DNA from: Nemertoderma westbladi
Taxonomy: Eukaryota > Xenacoelomorpha > Nemertodermatida > Nemertodermatidae
DNA length: 64,000 nucleotides
Direction of reading: 5' to 3'
Assembly: GCA_032718475.1 (NCBI GenBank)
Contig: JAUCBJ010009120.1
Location: forward strand, 1 to 64,000
In this document: positions 47,901-62,900 of the stretch, piece after piece
Position numbering within the stretch: position 1 is the stretch's first letter
Layout of the letters: every line of letters begins with the position of its first letter
Made by a program: the position numbers and the translations under genes
The notes under the pieces: model-generated
Seen by the model: only the letters and a program-made list of their open reading frames with translations
The model's database searches: none
Told to the model about the DNA's origin: nothing

Positions 47901-50900
47901 GAGTCATTGAGCTTCCTCGTGAGTTAGGTGAGTCAGTGAGCTTCCTCGCGAGTTAGGTGAGTCAATGAGTTTCCTCACGAGTTAGGTGAGTCCATGAGCT
48001 TCCTCACGAGTTAGGTGAGTCCATGAGGTTCCTCACGAGTTAGCTGAGTCCATAAGCTTCCTCACGAGTTAGGTGAGTCCACGAGCTTCCTCACGAGTTA
48101 GGTGAGTCCATGAGTTTCCTCACGAGTTAGGTGAGTCCATGAGTTTCCTCACAAGTTAGATGAGTCCATGAGCTTCCTCACGAGTTAGGTGAGTTCGTGA
48201 GCTTCCTCACTAGTTAGGTGAGTCCATGAGCTTCCTCACGAGTTAGGTGAGTCCATGAGCTTCCTCACGAGTTAGGTGAGTCCATGAGCTTTATCGCGAG
48301 TTAGGCGAGTCCATGAGCTTCCTCATGAGTTGGGTGAGTCAGTGAGCTTCCTCGTGAGTTAGGTGAGTCATGGATCTTCCTCGTGAGTTAGGTGAGTCCA
48401 TGAGCTTCCTCACGAGTTAGGTGAGTCCATGAGCTTCCTCACGAGTTAGGTGAGTCCATGAGTTCCCTCACAAGTTAGGTGAGTCAATGAGCTTCCTCAC
48501 GAGTTAGGTGAGTCCATGAGCTTCCTCACGAGTTAGGTGAGTCAATGAGCTTCCTCACGAGTTAGGTGAGTCCATGAGCTTCCTCACGAGTTAGGTGAGT
48601 CCATGAGGTTCCTCACGAGTTAGCTGAGTCCATAAGCTTCCTCACGAGTTAGGTGAGTCCACGAGCTTCCTCACGAGTTAGGTGAGTCAATGAGCTTCAT
48701 CATGAATTAGGTGAGACCATGAGCTTCCTCACGAGTTGGGTGAGTCCATGAGCGTCTTCACGAGTTAGGTGAGTCCATGAGCTTCCTCACGAGTTAGGTG
48801 AGTTATTGAGTTTCCTCGTGAGTTAGGTGAGTCATTGAGTTTCCTCACGCGTTAGGTGAGTCATTGAGCTTCCTCGTGAGTTAGGTGAGTCCATGAGCTT
48901 CCTCACGAGTTAGGTGAGTCCATGAGGTTCCTCACGAGTTAGCTGAGTCCATAAGCTTCCTCACGAGTTAGGTGAGTCATTGAGCTTCCTCGTGAGTTAG
49001 GTGAGTCAGTGAGCTTCCTCGCGAGTTAGGTGAGTCAATGAGCTTCCTCACGAATTAGGTGAGTCCATGAGCTTCCTCACGAGTTAGGTGAGTCCATGAG
49101 GTTCCTCACGAGTTAGCTGAGTCCATAAGCTTCCTCACGAGTTAGGTGAGTCCACGAGCTTCCTCACGAGTTAGGTGAGTCTATGAGTTTCCTCACGAGT
49201 TAGGTGAGTCCATGAGTTTCCTCACAAGTTAGATGAGTCCATGAGCTTCCTCACGAGTTAGGTGAGTTCGTGAGCTTCCTCACTAGTTAGGTGAGTCCAT
49301 GAGCTTCCTCACGAGTTAGGTGAGTCCATGAGCTTCCTCACGAGTTAGGTGAGTCCATGAGCTTTATCGCGAGTTAGGCGAGTCCATGAGCTTCCTCATG
49401 AGTTGGGTGAGTCAGTGAGCTTCCTCGTGAGTTAGGTGAGTCATGGATCTTCCTCGTGAGTTAGGTGAGTCCATGAGCTTCCTCACGAGTTAGGTGAGTC
49501 CATGAGCTTCCTCACGAGTTAGGTGAGTCCATGAGTTCCCTCACAAGTTAGGTGAGTCAATGAGCTTCCTCACGAGTTAGGTGAGTCCATGAGCTTCCTC
49601 ACGAGTTAGGTGAGTCCATGAGGTTCCTCACGAGTTAGGTGAGTCCACGAGCTTCCTCACGAGTTAGGTGAGTCAATGAGCTTCATCATGAGTTAGGTGA
49701 GACCATGAGCTTCCTCACGAGTTGGGTGAGTCCATGAGCGTCTTCACGAGTTAGGTGAGTCCATGAGCTTCCTCACGAGTTAGGTGAGTTATTGAGTTTC
49801 CTCGTGAGTTAGGTGAGTCATTGAGCTTCCTCGTGAGTTAGGTGAGTCCATGAGCTTCATCATGAGTTAGGTGAGTCCATGAGCTTCCTCACGAGTTAGG
49901 TGAGTCATTGAGCTTCCTCGTGAGTTAGGTGAGTCAGTGAGCTTCCTCGCGAGTTAGGTGAGTCAATGATCTTCCTCACGAGTTAGGTGAGTCCATGAGC
50001 TTCCTCACGAGTTAGGTGAGTCCATGAGGTTCCTCACGAGTTAGCTGAGTCCATAAGCTTCCTCACGAGTTAGGTGAGTCCACGAGCTTCCTCACGAGTT
50101 AGGTGAGTCCATGAGTTTCCTCACGAGTTAGGTGAGTCCATGAGTTTCCTCACAAGTTAGATGAGTCCATGAGCTTCCTCACGAGTTAGGTGAGTTTGTG
50201 AGCTTCCTCACTAGTTAGGTGAGTCCATGAGCTTCCTCACGAGTTAGGTGAGTCCATGAGCTTCCTCACGAGTTAGGTGAGTCCATGAGCTTTATCGCGA
50301 GTTAGGCGAGTCCATGAGCTTCCTCATGAGTTGGGTGAGTCAGTGAGCTTCCTCGTGAGTTAGGTGAGTCATGGATCTTCCTCGTGAGTTAAGTGAGTCC
50401 ATGAGCTTCCTCACGAGTTAGGTGAGTCCATGAGCTTCCTCACGAGTTAGGTGAGTCCATGAGTTCCCTCACAAGTTAGGTGAGTCAATGAGCTTCCTCA
50501 CGAGTTAGGTGAGTCCATGAGCTTCCTCACGAGTTAGGTGAGTCCATGAGGTTCCTCACGAGTTAGGTGAGTCCACGAGCTTCCTCACGAGTTAGGTGAG
50601 TCAATGAGCTTCATCATGAGTTAGGTGAGACCATGAGCTTCCTCACGAGTTGGGTGAGTCCATGAGCGTCTTCACGAGTTAGGTGAGTCCATGAGCTTCC
50701 TCACGAGTTAGGTGAGTTATTGAGTTTCCTCGTGAGTTAGGTGAGTCATTGAGCTTCCTCGTGAGTTAGGTGAGTCCATGAGCTTCATCATGAGTTAGGT
50801 GAGTCCATGAGCTTCCTCACGAGTTAGGTGAGTCAGTGAGCTTCCTCACGAGTTAGGTGAGTCAATGAGCTTCCTCACGAGTTAGGTGAGTCAATGAGCT

Positions 50901-53900
50901 TCCTCACGAGTTAGGTGAGTCCATGAGCTTCCTCACGAGTTAGGTGAGTCCATGAGGTTCCTCACGAGTTAGCTGAGTCCATAAGCTTCCTCACGAGTTA
51001 GGTGAGTCCACGAGCTTCCTCACGAGTTAGGTGAGTCCATGAGTTTCCTCACGAGTTAGGTGAGTCCATGAGTTTCCTCACAAGTTAGGTGAGTCAATGA
51101 GCTTCCTCACGAGTTAGGTGAGTCCATGAGCTTCCTCACGAGTTAGGTGTGTCCACGAGCTTCCTCACGAGTTAGGTGAGTCCATGAGCTTCCCCACGAG
51201 TTAGGTGAGTCCATGAGTTCCCTCACAAGTTAGGTGAGTCAATGAGCTTCCTCACGAGTTAGGTGAGTCCATGAGCTTCCTCACGAGTTAGGTGAGTCCA
51301 TGAGTTCCCTCACAAGTTAGGTGAGTCAATGAGCTTCCTCACGAGTTAGGTGAGTCCATGAGCTTCCTCACGAGTTAGGTGAGTCCATGAGGTTCCTCAC
51401 GAGTTAGCTGAGTCCATAAGCTTCCTCACGAGTTAGGTGAGTCCACGAGCTTCCTCACGAGTTAGGTGAGTCAATGAGCTTCATCATGAGTTAGGTGAGA
51501 CCATGAGCTTCCTCACGAGTTGGGTGAGTCCATGAGCGTCTTCACGAGTTAGGTGAGTCCATGAGCTTCCTCACGAGTTAGGTGAGTTATTGAGTTTCCT
51601 CGTGAGTTAGGTGAGTCATTGAGTTTCCTCACGAGTTAGGTGAGTCCACGAGCTTCCTCACGAGTTAGGTGAGTCAATGAGCTTCATCATGAGTTAGGTG
51701 AGACCATGAGCTTCCTCACGAGTTGGGTGAGTCCATGAGCGTCTTCACGAGTTAGGTGAGTCCCTGAGCTTCCTCACGAGTTAGGTGAGTTATTGAGTTT
51801 CCTCGTGAGTTAGGTGAGTCCATGAGCTGCCTCACGAGTTAGGTAAGTCAATGAGCTTCATCATGAGTTAGGTGAGTCCATGAGCTTCCTTACGAGTTAG
51901 GTAAGTCAATGAGCTTCATCATGAGTTAGGTGAGTCAATGAGCTTCCTCACGAGTTAGGTGAGTCCATAAGCTTCCTTACGAGTTAGGTAAGTCAATGAG
52001 CTTCATCATGAGTTAGGTGAGTCAATGAGCTTCGTCACGAGTTAGGTGAGTCAATGAGCTTCCTCACGAGTTAGGTGACTCAATGAGCTTCCTCACGAGT
52101 TAGGTGAGTCCATGAGCTTCCTCACGAGTTAGGTGAGTTATTGAGTTTCCTCGTGAGTTAGGTAAGTCAATGAGCTTCATCATGAGTTAGGTGAGTCCAT
52201 GAGCTTCCTTACGAGTTAGGTAAGTCAATGAGTTTCATCATGAGTTAGTTGAGTCAATGAGCTTCCTCACGAGTTAGGTGAGCCAATGAGCTTCCTCACG
52301 AGTTAGGTGAGTCAATGAGCTTTCTCACGAGTTAGGTGAGTCAATGAGCTTCCTCACGATTTAGGTGAGTCCATGAGCATCTTTACGATGTAGGTGAGTC
52401 AATGACCTTCCTCACGTGTTAGGTGAGTCAATGAGCTTCGTCACGAGTTAGGTGAGTCAGTGAGCTTCATCATGAGTTAGGTGAGACCATGAGCTTCCTC
52501 ACGAGTTGGGTGAGTCCATGAGCGTCTTCACGAGTTAGGTGAGTCCATGAGCTTCCTCACGAGTTAGGTGAGTCCATGAGCTTCCTCGCGAGTTAGCTGA
52601 GTCAATGAGCTTCCTCACGAGTTAGGTGAGTCCATGAGCTTCCTCACGAAGGTGAGTCCATGAGGTTCCTCCGAGTTAGTTGAATCCATGAGCTTCCTCA
52701 TGAGTTAGGTGAGTCCATGAGCTTCCTCACGAGTTAGGTGAGTCAATGAGCTTCATCATGAGTTAGGTGAGACCATGAGCTTCCTCACGAGTTGGGTGAG
52801 TCCATGAGCGTCTTCACGAGTTAGGTGAGTCCATGAGCTTCCTCACGAGTTAGGTGAGTTATTGAGTTTCCTCGTGAGTTAGGTGAGTCATTGAGCTTCC
52901 TCGTGAGTTAGGTGAGTCCATGAGCTTCCTCACGAGTTAGGTGAGTCCATGAGCTTCCTCACGAGTTAGGTGAGTCCATGAGTTCCCTCACAAGTTAGGT
53001 GAGTCAATGAGCTTCCTCACGAGTTAGGTGAGTCCATGAGCTTCCTCACGAGTTAGGTGAGTCAGTGAGCTTCATCATGAGTTAGGTGAGACCATGAGCT
53101 TCCTCACGAGTTGGGTGAGTCCATGAGCGTCTTCACGAGTTAGGTGAGTCCATGAGCTTCCTCACGAGTTAGGTGAGTCCATGAGCTTCCTCGCGAGTTA
53201 GCTGAGTCAATGAGCTTCCTCACGAGTTAGGTGAGTCCATGAGCTTCCTCACGAAGGTGAGTCCATGAGGTTCCTCCGAGTTAGTTGAATCCATGAGCTT
53301 CCTCATGAGTTAGGTGAGTCCATGAGCTTCCTCACGAGTTAGGTGAGTCAATGAGCTTCATCATGAGTTAGGTGAGACCATGAGCTTCCTCACGAGTTGG
53401 GTGAGTCCATGAGCGTCTTCACGAGTTAGGTGAGTCCATGAGCTTCCTCACGAGTTAGGTGAGTTATTGAGTTTCCTCGTGAGTTAGGTGAGTCATTGAG
53501 CTTCCTCGTGAGTTAGGTGAGTCCATGAGCTTCCTCACGAGTTAGGTGAGTCCATGAGCTTCCTCACGAGTTAGGTGAGTCCATGAGTTCCCTCACAAGT
53601 TAGGTGAGTCAATGAGCTTCCTCACGAGTTAGGTGAGTCCATGAGCTTCCTCACGAGTTAGGTGAGTCCATGAGGTTCCTCACGAGTTAGGTGAGTCCAC
53701 GAGCTTCCTCACGAGTTAGGTGAGTCAATGAGCTTCATCATGAGTTAGGTGAGACCATGAGCTTCCTCACGAGTTGGGTGAGTCCATGAGCGTCTTCACG
53801 AGTTAGGTGAGTCCATGAGCTTCCTCACGAGTTAGGTGAGTTATTGAGTTTCCTCGTGAGTTAGGTGAGTCATTGAGCTTCCTCGTGAGTTAGGTGAGTC

Positions 53901-56900
53901 CATGAGCTTCATCATGAGTTAGGTGAGTCCATGAGCTTCCTCACGAGTTAGGTGAGTCATTGAGCTTCCTCGTGAGTTAGGTGAGTCAGTGAGCTTCCTC
54001 GCGAGTTAGGTGAGTCAATGAGCTTCCTCACGAGTTAGGTGAGTCCATGAGCTTCCTCACGAGTTAGGTGAGTCCATGAGGTTCCTCACGAGTTAGCTGA
54101 GTCCATAAGCTTCCTCACGAGTTAGGTGAGTCCACGAGCTTCCTCACGAGTTAGGTGAGTCCATGAGTTTCCTCACGAGTTAGGTGAGTCCATGAGTTTC
54201 CTCACAAGTTAGATGAGTCCATGAGCTTCCTCACGAGTTAGGTGAGTTCGTGAGCTTCCTCACTAGTTAGGTGAGTCCATGAGCTTCCTCACGAGTTAGG
54301 TGAGTCCATGAGCTTCCTCACGAGTTAGGTGAGTCCATGAGCTTTATCGCGAGTTAGGCGAGTCCATGAGCTTCCTCATGAGTTGGGTGAGTCAGTGAGC
54401 TTCCTCGTGAGTTAGGTGAGTCATGGATCTTCCTCGTGAGTTAGGTGAGTCCATGAGCTTCCTCACGAGTTAGGTGAGTCCATGAGCTTCCTCACGAGTT
54501 AGGTGAGTCCATGAGTTCCCTCACAAGTTAGGTGAGTCAATGAGCTTCCTCACGAGTTAGGTGAGTCCATGAGCTTCCTCACGAGTTAGGTGAGTCCATG
54601 AGGTTCCTCACGAGTTAGGTGAGTCCACGAGCTTCCTCACGAGTTAGGTGAGTCAATGAGCTTCATCATGAGTTAGGTGAGACCATGAGCTTCCTCACGA
54701 GTTGGGTGAGTCCATGAGCGTCTTCACGAGTTAGGTGAGTCCATGAGCTTCCTCACGAGTTAGGTGAGTTATTGAGTTTCCTCGTGAGTTAGGTGAGTCA
54801 TTGAGCTTCCTCGTGAGTTAGGTGAGTCCATGAGCTTCATCATGAGTTAGGTGAGTCCATGAGCTTCCTCACGAGTTAGGTGAGTCAGTGAGCTTCCTCA
54901 CGAGTTAGGTGAGTCAATGAGCTTCCTCACGAGTTAGGTGAGTCAATGAGCTTCCTCACGAGTTAGGTGAGTCCATGAGCTTCCTCACGAGTTAGGTGAG
55001 TCCATGAGGTTCCTCACGAGTTAGCTGAGTCCATAAGCTTCCTCACGAGTTAGGTGAGTCCACGAGCTTCCTCACGAGTTAGGTGAGTCCATGAGTTTCC
55101 TCACGAGTTAGGTGAGTCCATGAGGTTCCTCACGAGTTAGCTGAGTCCATAAGCTTCCTCACGAGTTAGGTGAGTCCACGAGCTTCCTCACGAGTTAGGT
55201 GAGTCAATGAGCTTCCTCACGATTTAGGTGAGTCCATGAGCATCTTTACGATGTAGGTGAGTCAATGACCTTCCTCACGTGTTAGGTGAGTCAATGAGCT
55301 TCCTCGCGAGTTAGTTGAATCCATGAGCTTCCTCATGAGTTAGGTGAGTCCATGAGCTTCCTCACGAGTTAGGTGAGTCCATGAGTTTCCTCACAGGTTA
55401 GGTGAGTCCATGAGCTTCCTCACGAGTTAGGTGTGTTCGTGAGCTTCCTCACTAGTTAGGTGAGTCAATGAGCTTCCTCACGAGTTAGGTGAGTTATTGA
55501 GTTTCCTCGTGAGTTAGGTGAGTCATTGAGCTTCCTCGTGAGTTAGGTGAGTCCATGAGCTTCCTCGCGAGTTAGTTGAGTCAATGAGCTTCCTCACGAG
55601 TTAGGTGAGTCTATGAGCTTCCTCACAAGTTAGGTGAGTTATTGAGTTTCCTCGTGAGTTAGGTGAGTCCATGAGCTTCCTCGCGAGTTAGGTGAGTCAA
55701 TAAGCTTCCTCACGAGTTAGGTGAGTCCATGAGCTTCCTCACGAGTTAGGTGAGTTATTGAGTTTCCTCGTGAGTTAGGTGAGTCATTGAGCTTCCTCGT
55801 GAGTTAGGTGAGACATTGAGCTTCCTCACGAGTTAGGTGAGTCCATGAGCTTCCTCGCGAGTTAGGTAAGTCCATGAGCTTCCTCACGAGTTAGGTGAGT
55901 CAATGAGCTTCCTCACGAGTTAGGTGATTTCATGAGCTTCCTCACGAGTTAGGTGAGTCCATGAGGTTCCTCACGAGTTAGGTGAGTCAATGAGCTTCAT
56001 CATGAATTAGGTGAGTCATTGAGCTTCCTCGTGAGTTAGGTGAGTCCACGAGCTTCCTCACGAGTTGGGTGAGTCAGTGAGCTTCATCATGAGTTAGGTG
56101 AGACCATGAGCTTCCTCACGAGTTGGGTGAGTCAATGAGCTTCATCATGAGTTAGGTGAGTCATTGAGCTTCCTCGTGAGTTAGGTGAGTCCACGAGCTT
56201 CCTCACGAGTTGGGTGAGTCAATGAGCTTCATCATGAGTTAGGTGAGACCATGAGCTTCCTCACGAGTTGGGTGAGTCCATGAGCGTCTTCACGAGTTAG
56301 GTGAGTCCATGGGCTTCCTCACGAGTTAGGTGAGTTATTGAGTTTCCTCGTGAGTTAGGTGAGTCATTGAGCTTCCTCGTGAGTTAGGTGAGTCCATGAG
56401 CTTCATCATGAGTTAGGTGAGTCCATGAGCTTCCTCACGAGTTAGGTGAGTCAGTGAGCTTCCTCACGAGTTAGGTGAGTCAATGAGCTTCCTCACGAGT
56501 TAGGTGAGTCAATGAGCTTCCTCACGAGTTAGGTGAGTCCATGAGCTTCCTCACGAGTTAGGTGAGTCCATGAGGTTCCTCACGAGTTAGCTGAGTCCAT
56601 AAGCTTCCTCACGAGTTAGGTGAGTCCACGAGCTTCCTCACGTGTTAGGTGAGTCCATGAGTTTCCTCACGAGTTAGGTGAGTCCATGAGTTTCCTCACA
56701 AGTTAGGTGAGTCAATGAGCTTCCTCACGAGTTAGGTGAGTCCATGAGCTTCCTCACGAGTTAGGTGTGTCCACGAGCTTCCTCACGAGTTAGGTGAGTC
56801 CATGAGCTTCCCCACGAGTTAGGTGAGTCCATGAGTTCCCTCACAAGTTAGGTGAGTCAATGAGCTTCCTCACGAGTTAGGTGAGTCCATGAGCTTCCTC

Positions 56901-59900
56901 ACGAGTTAGGTGAGTCCATGAGGTTCCTCACGAGTTAGCTGAGTCCATAAGCTTCCTCACGAGTTAGGTGAGTCCACGAGCTTCCTCACGAGTTAGGTGA
57001 GTCAATGAGCTTCATCATGAGTTAGGTGAGACCATGAGCTTCCTCACGAGTTGGGTGAGTCCATGAGCGTCTTCACGAGTTAGGTGAGTCCATGAGCTTC
57101 CTCACGAGTTAGGTGAGTTATTGAGTTTCCTCGTGAGTTAGGTGAGTCATTGAGTTTCCTCACGAGTTAGGTGAGTCATTGAGCTTCCTCGTGAGTTAGG
57201 TGAGTCCATGAGCTTCCTCACGAGTTAGGTGAGTCCATGAGGTTCCTCACGAGTTAGCTGAGTCCATAAGCTTCCTCACGAGTTAGGTGAGTCATTGAGC
57301 TTCCTCGTGAGTTAGGTGAGTCAGTGAGCTTCCTCGCGAGTTAGGTGAGTCAATGAGTTTCCTCACGAGTTAGGTGAGTCCATGAGCTTCCTCACGAGTT
57401 AGGTGAGTCCATGAGGTTCCTCACGAGTTAGCTGAGTCCATAAGCTTCCTCACGAGTTAGGTGAGTCCACGAGCTTCCTCACGAGTTAGGTGAGTCCATG
57501 AGTTTCCTCACGAGTTAGGTGAGTCCATGAGTTTCCTCACAAGTTAGATGAGTCCATGAGCTTCCTCACGAGTTAGGTGAGTTCGTGAGCTTCCTCACTA
57601 GTTAGGTGAGTCCATGAGCTTCCTCACGAGTTAGGTGAGTCCATGAGCTTCCTCACGAGTTAGGTGAGTCCATGAGCTTTATCGCGAGTTAGGCGAGTCC
57701 ATGAGCTTCCTCATGAGTTGGGTGAGTCAGTGAGCTTCCTCGTGAGTTAGGTGAGTCATGGATCTTCCTCGTGAGTTAGGTGAGTCCATGAGCTTCCTCA
57801 CGAGTTAGGTGAGTCCATGAGCTTCCTCACGAGTTAGGTGAGTCCATGAGTTCCCTCACAAGTTAGGTGAGTCAATGAGCTTCCTCACGAGTTAGGTGAG
57901 TCCATGAGCTTCCTCACGAGTTAGGTGAGTCAATGAGCTTCCTCACGAGTTAGGTGAGTCCATGAGCTTCCTCACGAGTTAGGTGAGTCCATGAGGTTCC
58001 TCACGAGTTAGCTGAGTCCATAAGCTTCCTCACGAGTTAGGTGAGTCCACGAGCTTCCTCACGAGTTAGGTGAGTCAATGAGCTTCATCATGAATTAGGT
58101 GAGACCATGAGCTTCCTCACGAGTTGGGTGAGTCCATGAGCGTCTTCACGAGTTAGGTGAGTCCATGAGCTTCCTCACGAGTTAGGTGAGTTATTGAGTT
58201 TCCTCGTGAGTTAGGTGAGTCATTGAGTTTCCTCACGCGTTAGGTGAGTCATTGAGCTTCCTCGTGAGTTAGGTGAGTCCATGAGCTTCCTCACGAGTTA
58301 GGTGAGTCCATGAGGTTCCTCACGAGTTAGCTGAGTCCATAAGCTTCCTCACGAGTTAGGTGAGTCATTGAGCTTCCTCGTGAGTTAGGTGAGTCAGTGA
58401 GCTTCCTCGCGAGTTAGGTGAGTCAATGAGCTTCCTCACGAATTAGGTGAGTCCATGAGCTTCCTCACGAGTTAGGTGAGTCCATGAGGTTCCTCACGAG
58501 TTAGCTGAGTCCATAAGCTTCCTCACGAGTTAGGTGAGTCCACGAGCTTCCTCACGAGTTAGGTGAGTCTATGAGTTTCCTCACGAGTTAGGTGAGTCCA
58601 TGAGTTTCCTCACAAGTTAGATGAGTCCATGAGCTTCCTCACGAGTTAGGTGAGTTCGTGAGCTTCCTCACTAGTTAGGTGAGTCCATGAGCTTCCTCAC
58701 GAGTTAGGTGAGTCCATGAGCTTCCTCACGAGTTAGGTGAGTCCATGAGCTTTATCGCGAGTTAGGCGAGTCCATGAGCTTCCTCATGAGTTGGGTGAGT
58801 CAGTGAGCTTCCTCGTGAGTTAGGTGAGTCATGGATCTTCCTCGTGAGTTAGGTGAGTCCATGAGCTTCCTCACGAGTTAGGTGAGTCCATGAGCTTCCT
58901 CACGAGTTAGGTGAGTCCATGAGTTCCCTCACAAGTTAGGTGAGTCAATGAGCTTCCTCACGAGTTAGGTGAGTCCATGAGCTTCCTCACGAGTTAGGTG
59001 AGTCCATGAGGTTCCTCACGAGTTAGGTGAGTCCACGAGCTTCCTCACGAGTTAGGTGAGTCAATGAGGTTCATCATGAGTTAGGTGAGACCATGAGCTT
59101 CCTCACGAGTTGGGTGAGTCCATGAGCGTCTTCACGAGTTAGGTGAGTCCATGAGCTTCCTCACGAGTTAGGTGAGTTATTGAGTTTCCTCGTGAGTTAG
59201 GTGAGTCATTGAGCTTCCTCGTGAGTTAGGTGAGTCCATGAGCTTCATCATGAGTTAGGTGAGTCCATGAGCTTCCTCACGAGTTAGGTGAGTCATTGAG
59301 CTTCCTCGTGAGTTAGGTGAGTCAGTGAGCTTCCTCGCGAGTTAGGTGAGTCAATGAGCTTCCTCACGAGTTAGGTGAGTCCATGAGCTTCCTCACGAGT
59401 TAGGTGAGTCCATGAGGTTCCTCACGAGTTAGCTGAGTCCATAAGCTTCCTCACGAGTTAGGTGAGTCCACGAGCTTCCTCACGAGTTAGGTGAGTCCAT
59501 GAGTTTCCTCACGAGTTAGGTGAGTCCATGAGTTTCCTCACAAGTTAGATGAGTCCATGAGCTTCCTCACGAGTTAGGTGAGTTCGTGAGCTTCCTCACT
59601 AGTTAGGTGAGTCCATGAGCTTCCTCACGAGTTAGGTGAGTCCATGAGCTTCCTCACGAGTTAGGTGAGTCCATGAGCTTTATCGCGAGTTAGGCGAGTC
59701 CATGAGCTTCCTTATGAGTTGGGTGAGTCAGTGAGCTTCCTCGTGAGTTAGGTGAGTCATGGATCTTCCTCGTGAGTTAGGTGAGTCCATGAGCTTCCTC
59801 ACGAGTTATGTGAGTCCATGAGCTTCCTCACGAGTTAGGTGAGTCCATGAGTTCCCTCACAAGTTAGGTGAGTCAATGAGCTTCCTCACGAGTTAGGTGA

Positions 59901-62900
59901 GTCCATGAGCTTCCTCACGAGTTAGGTGAGTCCATGAGGTTCCTCACGAGTTAGGTGAGTCCACGAGCTTCCTCACGAGTTAGGTGAGTCAATGAGCTTC
60001 ATCATGAGTTAGGTGAGACCATGAGCTTCCTCACGAGTTGGGTGAGTCCATGAGCGTCTTCACGAGTTAGGTGAGTCCATGAGCTTCCTCACGAGTTAGG
60101 TGAGTTATTGAGTTTCCTCGTGAGTTAGGTGAGTCATTGAGCTTCCTCGTGAGTTAGGTGAGTCCATGAGCTTCATCATGAGTTAGGTGAGTCCATGAGC
60201 TTCCTCACGAGTTAGGTGAGTCAGTGAGCTTCCTCACGAGTTAGGTGAGTCAATGAGCTTCCTCACGAGTTAGGTGAGTCAATGAGCTTCCTCACGAGTT
60301 AGGTGAGTCCATGAGCTTCCTCACGAGTTAGGTGAGTCCATGAGGTTCCTCACGAGTTAGCTGAGTCCATAAGCTTCCTCACGAGTTAGGTGAGTCCACG
60401 AGCTTCCTCACGAGTTAGGTGAGTCCATGAGTTTCCTCACGAGTTAGGTGAGTCCATGAGTTTCCTCACAAGTTAGGTGAGTCAATGAGCTTCCTCACGA
60501 GTTAGGTGAGTCCATGAGCTTCCTCACGAGTTAGGTGTGTCCACGAGCTTCCTCACGAGTTAGGTGAGTCCATGAGCTTCCCCACGAGTTAGGTGAGTCC
60601 ATGAGTTCCCTCACAAGTTAGGTGAGTCAATGAGCTTCCTCACGAGTTAGGTGAGTCCATGAGCTTCCTCACGAGTTAGGTGAGTCCATGAGTTCCCTCA
60701 CAAGTTAGGTGAGTCAATGAGCTTCCTCACGAGTTAGGTGAGTCCATGAGCTTCCTCACGAGTTAGGTGAGTCCATGAGGTTCCTCACGAGTTAGCTGAG
60801 TCCATAAGCTTCCTCACGAGTTAGGTGAGTCCACGAGCTTCCTCACGAGTTAGGTGAGTCAATGAGCNNNNNNNNNNNNNNNNNNNNNNNNNNNNNNNNN
60901 NNNNNNNNNNNNNNNNNNNNNNNNNNNNNNNNNNNNNNNNNNNNNNNNNNNNNNNNNNNNNNNNNNNCACGAGTTAGGTGAGCCAATGAGCTTCCTCACG
61001 AGTTAGGTAAGTCAATGAGCTTCATCATGAGATAGGTGAATCAATGAGCTTCCCCACGAGTTAGGTGAGCCAATGAGCTTCCTCACGAGTTAGGTGAGTC
61101 AATGAGCTTTCTCACGAGTTAGGTGAGTCAATGAGCTTCCTCACGATTTAGGTGAGTCCATGAGCATCTTTACGATGTAGGTGAGTCAATGACCTTCCTC
61201 ACGTGTTAGGTGAGTCAATGAGCTTCGTCACGAGTTAGGTGAGTCAGTGAGCTTCATCATGAGTTAGGTGAGACCATGAGCTTCCTCACGAGTTGGGTGA
61301 GTCCATGAGCGTCTTCACGAGTTAGGTGAGTCCATGAGCTTCCTCACGAGTTAGGTGAGTCCATGAGCTTCCTCGCGAGTTAGCTGAGTCAATGAGCTTC
61401 CTCACGAGTTAGGTGAGTCCATGAGCTTCCTCACGAAGGTGAGTCCATGAGGTTCCTCCGAGTTAGTTGAATCCATGAGCTTCCTCATGAGTTAGGTGAG
61501 TCCATGAGCTTCCTCACGAGTTAGGTGAGTCAATGAGCTTCATCATGAGTTAGGTGAGACCATGAGCTTCCTCACGAGTTGGGTGAGTCCATGAGCGTCT
61601 TCACGAGTTAGGTGAGTCCATGAGCTTCCTCACGAGTTAGGTGAGTTATTGAGTTTCCTCGTGAGTTAGGTGAGTCATTGAGCTTCCTCGTGAGTTAGGT
61701 GAGTCCATGAGCTTCCTCGCGAGTTGGGTGAGTCAGTGAGCTTCCTCACGAGATGGGTGAGTCAGTGAGCCTCCTCGCTAGTTAGGTGAGTCAATGAGCT
61801 TCCTCACGAGTTAGGTGAGTCCATGAGCTTCCTCACGAGTTAGGTGAGTCCATGAGGTTCCTCACGAGTTAGCTGAGTCCATAAGCTTCCTCACGAGTTA
61901 GGTGAGTCCACGAGCTTCCTCACGAGTTAGGTGAGTCCATGAGTTTCCTCACGAGTTAGGTGAGTCCATGAGTTTCCTCACAAGTTAGGAGAGTCCATGA
62001 GCTTCCTCACGAGTTAGGTGAGTTCGTGAGCTTCCTCACTAGTTAGGTGAGTCCATGAGCTTCCTCACCAGTTAGGTGAGTCCATGAGCTTCCTCACGAG
62101 TTAGGTGAGTCCATGAGCTTCCTCGCGAGTTAGGTGTGTCCATGAGCTTCCTCATGAGTTGGGTGAGTCAGTGAGCTTCCTCGTGAGTTAGGTGAGTCAT
62201 GGATCTTCCTCGTGAGTTAGGTGAGTCATTGAGTTTCCTCGCGGGTTGGGTGAGTCATTGAGTTTCCTCGCGGGTTAGGTGAGTCAGTGAGCTCCCTCGT
62301 GAGTTAGGTGAGTCAATAAGCTTCCTCACGAGTTAGGTGAGTCAGTGAACTTCCTCGTTAGTTAGGTGAGTCATGGATCTTCCTCACGAGTTGAGTGAGT
62401 CATTGAGTTTCCTCGCGGGTTGGGTGAGTCATTGAGTTTCCTCGCGGGTTGGGTGAGTCATTGAGTTTCCTCGCGGGTTGGGTGAGTCATTGAGTTTCCT
62501 CGCGGGTTGGGTGAGTCATTCAGTTTCCTCGCGGGTTGGGTGAGTCAGTGAGCTTCATCGTGAGTTAGGTGAGTCAGTGAGCTTCCTCACGAGTTAGGTG
62601 AGTCATTGAGTTTCCTCGCGGGTTGGGTGAGTCATTGAGTTTCCTCGCGGGTTGGGTGAGTCATTGAGTTTCCTCGCGGGTTGGGTGAGTCATTGAGTTT
62701 ACTCGCGGGTTGGGTGAGTCATTGAGTTTCCTCGCGGGTTGGGTGAGTCATTGAGTTTCCTCGCGGGTTGGGTGAGTCATTGAGTTTACTCGCGGGTTGG
62801 GTGAGTCATTGAGTTTCCTCGCGGGTTGGGTGAGTCATTGAGTTTCCTCGCGGGTTAGGTGAGTCAGTGAGCTCCCTCGTGAGTTAGGTGAGTCATTGAG

